A DNA stretch of 64,000 nucleotides, taken from Campylobacter gracilis. GTDB lineage: Bacteria; Campylobacterota; Campylobacteria; Campylobacterales; Campylobacteraceae. Positions within the stretch are counted from its first letter, which is position 1, and every line of letters starts with the position of its first letter. Shown in pieces: positions 9,331 through 17,148 of this stretch. Both the position numbers and the translations under genes were made by a program. A model generated the notes under the pieces. That model saw only the letters and a list, made by a program, of their open reading frames with translations, was not told the origin of the DNA and searched no databases. The stretch covers positions 81,712 through 145,711 of the forward strand of contig NZ_JAHAFS010000003.1 in assembly GCF_018374135.1 (NCBI RefSeq), given 5' to 3'.

Positions 9331-9358
9331 CGCGCCCTATCAATTTAAGGAGAAATTT

Positions 9359-9925
9359 ATGGCTTATTCAATGGGCGATCTAAAAAAAGGTCTAAAAATC
9401 GAGGTGGACGGAATTCCGTTTAAAATCATAGAATACCAACACGTAAAACCGGGCAAAGGGCCTGCTTTCGTACGCGTTAAAATAAAATCTTTCATCGATG
9501 GCAAGGTGCTTGAAAAGACCTTCCACGCGGGCGATAAATGCGAAGCGCCGAATCTTGAGGAAAAAGAGATGCAGTATCTCTACGACGACGGCGAGGCATG
9601 TCAGTTCATGGATACCGATAGTTACGAACAGATCGCGATCAGCGACGAGGACGTGGGCGAGGCGAAAAAATGGATGCTAGATGGCATGATGGTAAATATA
9701 ATGTTTTACAACGGCAAAGCGATCGGCGTGGATGTGCCGCAGGTAGTGGAGCTTAAGATCGTAGAGACCGCGCCGAATTTCCGCGGCGATACGCAGGGCA
9801 GCAACAAAAAGCCTGCCACGCTTGAGACCGGCGCCGTGGTACAGATCCCATTTCACGTGCTCGAAGGCGAGGTCATCCGCGTTGACACCGTCCGCGGCGA
9901 GTATATCGAGCGCGCGAATAAATAA
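9359..9925 (+). CDS. efp: Elongation factor P
   Basis: Relieves ribosome stalling at polyproline stretches. The start at 9359 is chosen because AAGGAG (9347-9352) precedes it and the protein then begins [11 protein letters not shown] and runs 188 residues, the standard EF-P length. An open frame extending back to 9257 is not used. The KOW-like domain 1 carries the modification loop KPGKGPAF with Lys33, expected to be lysylated by EpmA. OB domains 2 and 3 follow, ending in the conserved [14 protein letters not shown]. The gene stands alone between its own promoter and terminator. Confidence 0.97.
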   Translation: MAYSMGDLKKGLKIEVDGIPFKIIEYQHVKPGKGPAFVRVKIKSFIDGKVLEKTFHAGDKCEAPNLEEKEMQYLYDDGEACQFMDTDSYEQIAISDEDVGEAKKWMLDGMMVNIMFYNGKAIGVDVPQVVELKIVETAPNFRGDTQGSNKKPATLETGAVVQIPFHVLEGEVIRVDTVRGEYIERANK

Positions 9926-9934
9926 TCCCCCCTA

Positions 9935-9962
9935 TTTTTGCGAAATTTTGATTTCGCAAAAA
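9935..9962 (+). terminator. Terminator-like hairpin after efp
   Basis: Twelve-base arms (TTTTTGCGAAAT and ATTTCGCAAAAA) around a 4-base loop lie 10 bases after the efp stop. The A/T-rich arms supply a T-run on either strand. Confidence 0.55.
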
Positions 9963-10155
9963 TTCCTCTTTCTTTTGAAATTTATAAACTCCGAGCGATA
10001 AATTTAAACCGCAATCTTCGCATAAATTTTAATTAAAATGGCTTTTCAAATTTGCCGAAATGCGGGATAATTTAGTCTAAGCTTTACGCAGCGCTGATTT
10101 TTGCAAAATTTAGGATGGTTTTACGATTAAATTTAGGGATATGAAATTTGAGTAT

Positions 10156-10196
10156 AAAAAACGCCTGAAAGCAAATCTTGCGACCCGCTTTCGGGC
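10156..10196 (-). terminator. Intrinsic terminator of the SelW-like gene
   Basis: On the minus strand GCCCGAAAGC (10196-10187) pairs with GCTTTCAGGC (10172-10163), with one G-U pair, followed by GTTTTTT. It begins 7 bases after the stop of the SelW-like reading frame, which supports that frame as a real transcription unit. Confidence 0.75.
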
Positions 10197-10202
10197 TTTG
10201 AG

Positions 10203-10436
10203 CTAGGCTGCAACTTTAATTAGATTTAAAATTTCACCTTCACTTGGGAAACGAGGCTTAGCAAAATCTTTATTGAAGAAAAGCTTTCTGCCGTCAACTT
10301 CTACTAGAAAGTCTCCGCTGCCACCAGGGACCAACTCGACAACTGCATCCTTATAGACGCCTGTTATTTCATCTCTCACACGGAGAGCTTGCGGTCTATA
10401 AGATCAAGAATTACAATAAGTAATTACGACCTTCAT
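10203..10436 (-). CDS. SelW/Rdx-family selenoprotein with in-frame UGA (CxxU motif)
   Basis: A 77-codon gene read through one UGA. Translation gives MKVVITYCNSU then SYRPQALRV, and ends ILNLIKVAA. The CNSU motif (Cys8 to Sec11) followed by YRP is the redox site of the SelW/SelT/Rdx thioredoxin-like family (usually CxxC or CxxU), and the length matches bacterial SelW. The UGA is at 10406-10404. A hairpin follows at 10387-10373 and a strong terminator lies after the stop. The ribosome site AAAGGA lies 6 bases before the ATG. Role: probably a small thiol redox protein; partners unknown. A standard gene finder would stop at the UGA and miss it. Selenocysteine insertion is supported by selA and selB in this window. 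Confidence 0.9.
10373..10403 (-). promoter_or_regulatory. Bacterial SECIS hairpin of the SelW-like gene
   Basis: Sixteen bases after the UGA, CTCTC (10387-10383) pairs with GAGAG (10377-10373) around the loop CGTGT. The fdhA UGA has a stem of equal length and the near-identical loop GGTGT, so this is probably the SelB recognition element. Confidence 0.75.
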
Positions 10437-10587
10437 CTTTATTCCTTTCTAAAAAAGTGCCACATTGTAGCAGATCTAGCTTAAATTTTAATATAAAGGC
10501 TCAATTTCGCGCGCCTCAGCAGTTAAAATTTACGAGCGAAATTTCAACATTTGCAAAGCTCTAAATTTCACTGCTGCGAGCCCAAGG

Positions 10588-11297
10588 CTAGTCTTCAAAT
10601 TTTAAAATTTCATCGTAGCAGAGATAAAAATCGCAGCCGTGCGCATGGAATTTCTTATCGCCGTGAAAGTGTCCGAAATACCACCGCGCAGGCTTTACGA
10701 GCTCAAAGATCTGCTCCAGATACTCAGACGTTTTATCAGGAGTGCTTTTACCGCACCAAAGGTATTCTTTTAAAAATTTCATCGCAAACCTCGGCGCCGT
10801 GTGGCTCAGCACCGCATCGATCCGTCCGCCCGCGGCGATGAAATCGCGCGCATTTTGCACCGCGCAAGCAAACTCTTCCTCGCTTGGAATCTCGCGCGCC
10901 CCCAGCTAAGCCCCGGTATCCGATGCGCCTTATCGACGCTAAGTGCGCCGCCGAAGCACAAAAATCGTCGCCCCGCAATCTCGTAAATTTCGCCACGCCG
11001 CAGCCAAAAAATATTCTCGCCGCCCACGCTCACGGTGCCGCCAAATTTCCGCTCGCGCGGCAGCTGATCCAACATATCGAAATTTTCATGGTTGCCGTCT
11101 ATGAAAAGAAGCGTGGCGGGGAAATATCTTTCTATATTTTTACGCGCCATAAACTCATCTATCCGCTCGCTCCAAAACAGCCCGAAATCTCCGAGCACAA
11201 TGACGAAATCATCAGCGCTAAGCCCGCCCGCAAAGGCCTTGTTCGTTATTTTGCCGATCTCGTTTATTCCGTGCGTATCGCCGCAAAGATATATCAT
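10588..11297 (-). pseudogene. Metallophosphoesterase broken by a one-base frameshift
   Basis: A calcineurin-like phosphoesterase whose two halves lie in different frames. The first half (from the ATG at 11297) carries LCGDTHG, VLGDFGLFW and FIDGNHENF. The second half carries VLSHTAPRF and FGHFHGDKKF. Together they give the full set of metal ligands. The reading breaks at the run of five C (10899-10903). Inserting one base after the AGC TGG codons restores SWW-AREIPSEEEFACAVQNA, the continuation expected for this family. The join gives about 236 residues. It may be a real null allele, a slippage-prone site or a sequencing error. The downstream half has no credible start of its own. Confidence 0.85.
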
Positions 11298-11730
11298 CTG
11301 CCTCTCCTTTAAATTTAACTCGCCGCGCTTTGTCGCAACCCATGCGAATGAAATTTTAAGCGCTAAATTTTACGCAGCGCACGCCGCACGGCCCTCTGTG
11401 CTCCGAGCCGCAACTGCACAAATTTAATCCAAATTAGAAGCATAAATTTAGGCGACGTATTTTAAAAGCACAGGCATCAAGCCTATCGACGCGTAAATTT
11501 AAAACCGCGGCTTCTAGCTTTAAATTTCGCGCCGCAGATCTAAGCGGCGAAATCCGAGGAGGTGCAGCTTTGCTTACTGCCGCTAAATTTTAAATTTAAC
11601 GACGAACTTTGTAAATTTATAGCGAACCACGTAAATTTAGCGGCGGATTGCGCAATTTCCACAAAGAGCTTTGTAAATTTCAACGAACTTTAAAATTCCA
11701 CGGCGAGCCGCGTAAATTTAAAGATTAAAT
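11298..11730. other. Gene-free stretch
   Basis: AAATTT-rich filler between the phosphoesterase relic and ape1. GTAAATTTA units recur every 20-40 bases from 11570 to 11730. No gene or clear signal seen. Confidence 0.5.
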
Positions 11731-12789
11731 TTAAAGCCTGCCGCGCAATTTTGTCGCCAGCGCGGCGCCGATTTTTTCGTAGCCCTCTTTTTGCAAGTGG
11801 ATTTCGTCAGGGCGAATAAGCCCGCGCTCGCGCCAGCCGCGCCAGCCGCCATCCTCATCCATAAGACCGGCTATGTCGTAAAACATTGACCCTTCGTCTC
11901 GCGCTAGATGCGCTAGCACCTCCGCAGCGCGTGAGGCGTTTGGCACTTTAGGGCTTCGCGGCGGCGCTACGAGCAGGATTTTTGCACCGGGAGCTGCGGA
12001 GCGGACGGAGCGAAGCAGCCCACGGACGCTTTGGTAGAATTTTTGCTCATCAAATTTCGGATCCATCGCATCGTTTGTGCCGTAAGCGATAACTACGAGA
12101 TTGTATCTAAGTCCTGAAAAATCCCTACCAAAGGCATCTGCACCCCATTTTTCGTAGAGGTTGCTAAACGCGCCGTTGCTCGCGCAAGAGTCTGCGAAGC
12201 GTGCGTTTTTGCGGTAAATTTTATATCCTCCAAGCTCTGCTCCGTCACGTAGCGATCTAATTTCGATAGGGAATCTAAGTCGCAGCTTAGAATACTCCCA
12301 TTTATGCGGCACTTCTTGTGAAATATACGCGCTTAACCCACTTGCATCGCGCACGCGAAAAATCTCGCCGCTCTGATCCGATTTATGTAAAATTTCGACG
12401 TAAAAATCGCCGCTAAGCTGCTTTAGCTCCAGTCGCACGTTAGCACCTTTTTTGCCGGTAGCGATCACTCCGCATAGCGGAAAATCTGGGTCTTGCTCGG
12501 TGCGAGATGAGATTACATTAAAGCCGCTTTGCTTAAATTCTATATTTTCGCTTTTGTGATATTTAGGCATCATTGCAGGCACGAAGCCGACGCTGTTTTG
12601 TACGAAAAAGCCGTGTCTGAAAGCATCTATCAGCGCGTCGCTTCCTAAGTGCGAATCACCAAAAAATTTCACTCCAAAGCCCGCAGAGCTTTTTGTATTT
12701 GCGGAATTTATGCCGCGAACGCCTGCGTTTGCCGCGCATCCGCCTAATAATGCGGCAAATAAAATCACTATAAACTTACTCAACTTCAA
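11731..12789 (-). CDS. ape1: Peptidoglycan O-acetylesterase-like SGNH lipoprotein (Ape1)
   Basis: A 352-residue SGNH hydrolase expected to remove O-acetyl groups from MurNAc in the periplasm. The signal peptide ends in the lipobox LLGGC (Cys18), so it is probably lipid-anchored. Catalytic blocks are FFGDSHLGSDA (GDSH, 44-47), AYGTNDAMD in the middle, and PDEIHLQKEG near the end. The stretch between the first and second blocks (about 85-190) is long and could be the carbohydrate-binding insertion known from Neisseria Ape1. It overlaps patB by 14 bases and is the third gene of a patA-patB-ape1 operon. Function is inferred from family and order. Confidence 0.82.
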   Translation of the reverse strand: MKLSKFIVILFAALLGGCAANAGVRGINSANTKSSAGFGVKFFGDSHLGSDALIDAFRHGFFVQNSVGFVPAMMPKYHKSENIEFKQSGFNVISSRTEQDPDFPLCGVIATGKKGANVRLELKQLSGDFYVEILHKSDQSGEIFRVRDASGLSAYISQEVPHKWEYSKLRLRFPIEIRSLRDGAELGGYKIYRKNARFADSCASNGAFSNLYEKWGADAFGRDFSGLRYNLVVIAYGTNDAMDPKFDEQKFYQSVRGLLRSVRSAAPGAKILLVAPPRSPKVPNASRAAEVLAHLARDEGSMFYDIAGLMDEDGGWRGWRERGLIRPDEIHLQKEGYEKIGAALATKLRGRL

Positions 12790-14086
12790 TCCTTGATAAA
12801 ATTTCTTTCGCTACCGCTTCGCAACCTTCTTTGCTCATATGAATGCCGTCGTCTTGGCGCACACGCACGAGCTTGGAGCCGCTTTGCAGATAGGTTTTAT
12901 AGGCGCCTTTTTCGCACACCAGCGGGGTTGTTTGCATAAAATACCCGCCAAGCGCCATGCTGGCGTCGGCATATATTTGATTTAGCAGCTGCGTTTTCTC
13001 CTCAAAATCCGGCTTTTGCATACACGGCATCGCTAGCCATAGCACTCCCGCGCCGTGCGAGTGCGCCGTATCGTAGATTTCGCGCACCCTTGAGGCGTAA
13101 AACTCCCGCCAGCGCGGCGTTTTAATGCCATAGGTTTTACCTCCTGCACGGTACTCCCACACATCGTTAGCTCCTAGAAGCACGACTACGAGCTTAACGC
13201 CGCCGTTCTCTCTAAGCGCGGTATCGAGCGTCTTTTGCCAGTCGAAAGATTTCTTGCTCGCAAGCCCCGTCGATTGCTTGCTAAGATCGATCACTCTTAG
13301 GCTTCGCTTCGGGAAAAATTTCTTAGCGTTCATCCCCACGTATTGCATCAGACTATCGCCCATAAAAAGTACCTCATCGCCTGCATTTAGGCGGATTTTG
13401 CCATCGTCGCTAAGCGAAATTTTAGCATCAATCTCCATAGAGCCTTGCGTCGTTAAATTCTGCTCCAAAGCCTGCGGAGCAGGGAGTTGAGAATCGGAAT
13501 TTTCGCCGCTTTGTAAGGTTGCGCTTGCCGTAACGGGATTTTGCGACGCAGAGGAGCTGCGCGGCATAGAGCTTGTTGTAGCCAGGCTTTGTGACACGGA
13601 ATTTTGCGAAGTAGAATTGTGAGGGATAGAATTTTGTGGGTAAGGCTCCTGCGCCGAATCGCGCGTCTTTGAATGATGCGTAGAATTATTTAAGGCAGAA
13701 TTCTTTGCAGCATGAGCTTGCGGCTTGCTATCTTGCGGTTTAACGCTTTGCGAAGCATCGTGATTTTGCACCCCTTTGCTTTGCAAAGCTTGATTTTCCG
13801 CCATGCGATCTTGCGCAGGTTTTTTAAAATTTTTGCTTCCGCTATGCGGACTTGCGTCCTCATCCTTGCTAATGTCCTCGCCTTTGATACGCTGCTCTAG
13901 CCTATCTGCGCCATTTGCAATCTTTTCGTAGATCTCTCCACCTACGCGAAACGGCGAGCGGCGCAGCCATTCTTCCAGCCCAAAATCATCGTGGAATCGC
14001 TGCTCCAAATAATAAAGCAACGAGCCTTGCATAAAAAATGCCGAGAAAAGCAGCGCAAAAAGCAGAGTCGAAACAAACCTAAGCAT
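12776..14086 (-). CDS. patB: Peptidoglycan O-acetyltransferase SGNH component (PatB) with long low-complexity linker
   Basis: A 436-residue periplasmic SGNH protein with one N-terminal membrane anchor (about residues 1-26). The catalytic domain begins near 220: FMGDSLMQYVG (GDS 243-245), VVLLGANDVWEY, and DDGIHMSKEG at the end. By family it transfers acetyl from the PatA membrane complex to MurNAc O-6. Residues about 74-217 are a Gln/Asn/Ser-rich linker with QNS units often 5 residues apart, for example SIPHNSTSQNSVSQ. That part reads out the same AAAATTC-type units that fill intergenic DNA here. It directly abuts patA (stop and start adjacent) and overlaps ape1. Confidence 0.85.
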   Translation of the reverse strand: MLRFVSTLLFALLFSAFFMQGSLLYYLEQRFHDDFGLEEWLRRSPFRVGGEIYEKIANGADRLEQRIKGEDISKDEDASPHSGSKNFKKPAQDRMAENQALQSKGVQNHDASQSVKPQDSKPQAHAAKNSALNNSTHHSKTRDSAQEPYPQNSIPHNSTSQNSVSQSLATTSSMPRSSSASQNPVTASATLQSGENSDSQLPAPQALEQNLTTQGSMEIDAKISLSDDGKIRLNAGDEVLFMGDSLMQYVGMNAKKFFPKRSLRVIDLSKQSTGLASKKSFDWQKTLDTALRENGGVKLVVVLLGANDVWEYRAGGKTYGIKTPRWREFYASRVREIYDTAHSHGAGVLWLAMPCMQKPDFEEKTQLLNQIYADASMALGGYFMQTTPLVCEKGAYKTYLQSGSKLVRVRQDDGIHMSKEGCEAVAKEILSRIEVE

Positions 14087-15646
14087 CTAAAATCCTGCGT
14101 AGATGAAATTTGGAATTCCGCTTGGCATCAGCGCAAAAATCAGCGTGAAGATCACGCCGAGCGCGAGAGCTTTAGGTAAAAACGGCAGCTGAGCAAAAAG
14201 CGCGATCAAAGTATCTTTAAGAGCTGAAATTTTAGGATAAACAAAAATCCCCGCTAAAATCACCGCAAGCACCGCTAGCTCGCTAATATCTCCGAAAGCT
14301 CGTGCGCGGGCAAAAGCACCCAAAATCGCCGCCGCATCCGGAAGGGAATTGGCGAAAAAAATCCAAGCGAAACTTACAAAAATATAGGTACAAAATAGTG
14401 CCAAATGCGGATTTAGCGGCTTTACGCCCACTTTGGCAAGACATTTTAAAAATACAAGCGCCACTCCGTGCAAAAGCCCCCAAATCAAAAAATTTAATCC
14501 CGCGCCGTGCCAAATGCCCGAGAGCGCAAATGCGACTAGCAAATTTACGCAGGTGCGCGCAAAGCCATTGCGCGAGCCGCCGAGCGGGATATAAATATAA
14601 TCGCGTATAAACGTGGATAAGCTGATATGCCAGCGATCCCAAAACTCGCCTAAATTCTTAGCCGCATAGGGCATATTAAAATTCTGCGGCAGCTTAAAGC
14701 CCATAGCAAGCCCAAGCGCACGCGCCATATCGATAAAACCGCTAAAATTCGTATAAAGCACCACGCCGTAAAGCAGCAGTGCGGCTAGAATTTGCGCCGC
14801 GGAGGACTCAGGCTCGTCGCCGTAAACGCCCGAAATCACATCGCTATAATACGCGCCCAAATAGCCGCTAATAAGCAGCAGCTTAACTAAGGCAAAAATT
14901 ATAAGCACATAAATTTCATCGGCATTACCAAAGTGCTTGAAGCGATCAAACTGTGGCAGTACTGGCTCTACGCCTTTAGCGGCGCTAGCGCGTCCGATAG
15001 GGCCCATCACAACGCTGGGGAAAAACGCTAAAAAGCACGCCAAGCTCAAAAAGCCCTGCTCGCCGCATTCGCGCCTATAAACTGAAACGAAATAGGTGAT
15101 CGACATAAAAACATAATATGAAATTCCAAGCGGAAACGCCACGCTATCGACGGCACCTAGGTGCAGCGCGGCAAGCGCGGCATTGAAAAACTCCCTGACG
15201 TAGCCGTAATATTTAAAAAACGCAAGAAAAAATAAGCCGCCAGCAACCGCCGCAAGCATCACCGCACGCGCCTTCGCAGTTGGTAACGGAATCTGCTTCG
15301 CTAACCCCGCTTTTTGCACCTGCTTGGCTATGCCAGCTTGTTTTGTTGCGCTCATCTGCTTGGCTGCCGCTTTACGCGATAGCTTTTTCTTGTGCGAGGA
15401 CTGCTTTGCGGGCGTTATGGCTTTTGCGACTACGCGATTAGCGCGCGCGATACACACCCCTGCAAAATATACGAAAGCACTATAGGCTGCAAGCACCAGC
15501 GCAAAGCGCGGATTTACGGAGCACATAAAGCCGTAGCTTGCCAGCAGGATCAGAATTTTTTGCGCGAAAATGTGATTTTTGAGCGTCCAATAAACGATTA
15601 AAAACGCTAAAAAAACAAGGACAAACTCAGGCGAAAAAAATGTCAT
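14087..15646 (-). CDS. patA: Peptidoglycan O-acetyltransferase membrane component (PatA, MBOAT family)
   Basis: A 519-residue integral membrane acyl carrier of the MBOAT (AlgI-like) family that moves acetyl groups across the inner membrane. Family motifs are FWDRWHISLSTFIRDYIYIP and the active-site His in SGIWHGAGLNF. Many hydrophobic helices are evident. A Lys/Gln/Ala-rich segment, residues 73-128, with repeated AKQ triplets, is inserted in an early loop and is not part of the usual fold. It is the first gene of the operon with patB and ape1, which makes PatA more likely than an alginate-type role. Confidence 0.87.
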   Translation of the reverse strand: MTFFSPEFVLVFLAFLIVYWTLKNHIFAQKILILLASYGFMCSVNPRFALVLAAYSAFVYFAGVCIARANRVVAKAITPAKQSSHKKKLSRKAAAKQMSATKQAGIAKQVQKAGLAKQIPLPTAKARAVMLAAVAGGLFFLAFFKYYGYVREFFNAALAALHLGAVDSVAFPLGISYYVFMSITYFVSVYRRECGEQGFLSLACFLAFFPSVVMGPIGRASAAKGVEPVLPQFDRFKHFGNADEIYVLIIFALVKLLLISGYLGAYYSDVISGVYGDEPESSAAQILAALLLYGVVLYTNFSGFIDMARALGLAMGFKLPQNFNMPYAAKNLGEFWDRWHISLSTFIRDYIYIPLGGSRNGFARTCVNLLVAFALSGIWHGAGLNFLIWGLLHGVALVFLKCLAKVGVKPLNPHLALFCTYIFVSFAWIFFANSLPDAAAILGAFARARAFGDISELAVLAVILAGIFVYPKISALKDTLIALFAQLPFLPKALALGVIFTLIFALMPSGIPNFIYAGF

Positions 15647-17148
15647 TCAATCTTTCCAATTTAAATTTTTAAAGCTCTTGCGGCTTTTAAACGCTTGCGG
15701 TGCGAAATTTATACGAAGCAAAAAAGCCAAAAACTTTTTTAATCGCTTGCAGCGCGAAATTTTATACGCAGGCGCGGCATTACGCCATTAAATGCGCGAA
15801 TAAATTTAACGTCCAAACCCTTAAATTTCACGGGCACCTTGCATGCGAGCCCTTGCCGCGTGAGCGAAATTCCGCCACAATGGTAAAATTTGAAACGCAA
15901 ATGAGGGCTCGACGCATGAATAAAATTTTTAAATGCGCTGAGCGGTTTGCATCAAATTCTTACAAAACCTCGTAAACGCAGTCTCGCAGGTTCTACCCGC
16001 AGGATTTCAAAATAAGCGCCTTTTGAAATCATGTTATATAAATTAGACGCGCGCGATGCCGCTAAAATCCTACGAAATGAGATGAGCCACACTTCATCAC
16101 AACCATGAGGGCTGAAATTCTACAAAGCAAAATTTTAAAAGCCAAAAATTTTGCAGCGATAATAGAATTCCGCCCGTTAAATCTGCCGCGTGAAATTACT
16201 AAGTAAAATCTCACTTTAAGGCGTGATAGAAACCATCTAAAAGCTGCGCCTTATGAGCCAAAATCATAGCTTTTAATTTTTACCGCAAATTGCAGACCTG
16301 CGCCGCCATAAAGCCCCTTTTAAAATTTTGTATCAACGCAAACGCACCTTACGCTAGCCTCGCTCTTTCTTGCAAAAAACACAAGTTAAAATCAATGAGC
16401 TTCGCGTCGTAAAATTTTGGATCTAGGCTTAGTTTTAGTGCGGCGTAAATTCGGGCTCGCTAGGCAAAATTAGTCGTAAATTTAATGCGGCTACATAGAT
16501 TTCAGTTTGAGCTGAAATTAACCTAGCAGAGCCGAATCTCGCTTCGTAATCTAGCCATTCTAACGAGATAATGTAAATTTTAATTTGCGATTTAAAATTT
16601 TCTGGCATAACGATGCAAATTTAGCTCACGTTTTAAAATTCCAATTTTCGCGGCGCGAGCGGCTCATAAAACGCCGCGTAAAATTGCAAATTTCAGCGTT
16701 TTTTATTCGGCTGGCGAGGTTTGTGCGCACAAGAACTGATTTGCGAAAATTTTAAAATTTTATCGCTTGCCCCAGCCCGCCTTCAGGGCAATCGCGATAA
16801 AATTTACGCTCTGCGTCTCAAGCAAGCGAACAGTTGCGATGAAATTCTAAGCTATCAGTCGAGATGAAATTTTACGCCGCATTTTCAAGAAATCCCGCGC
16901 CCGCCTAACTGTAAAATCCGTAAACCTCGCGCAAAATTTCACATCGCCGTATTACTTAGCAGCTATCAAATATGCTTGCCAAGCGGACGCGGTGAAATTT
17001 CGCACTACCCTTTGATACTTGTTCGAAGTAAAATTTCGCCCAGATGTTTTAACGGTCCATGCTCGAAATAAACGTTCCACATAATTTTATCGTAAAACGG
17101 CTGCCGGGTGGAATTTTGCCCGACAGCAAAGTCCGTGCCATCTGGAAT
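15647..17148. other. 1.5-kb gene-free region rich in AAATTT palindromes
   Basis: I find no credible gene on either strand. The stretch is dense in TAAAATTT, AAAATTTTA and GAAATTT cores separated by short GC-rich spacers. A 91-codon frame from 15700 has only repeat-derived sequence. The metE terminator hairpin lies at its right edge. It is the longest empty region of the window. Confidence 0.65.
17100..17127 (-). terminator. Probable terminator of metE
   Basis: An imperfect GCTG..CCCG/CGGG..CAGC hairpin followed on the minus strand by CGTTTTA lies 22 bases after the metE stop. Confidence 0.5.

Noticed and set aside
9257..9358. Upstream extension of efp
   Set aside because: EF-P proteins start with M-A-x-S near 9359, and AAGGAG sits just before this ATG.
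10806..11297. 163-codon phosphoesterase as a full gene
   Set aside because: The tail after residue about 133 is nonsense; the true continuation is in another frame.
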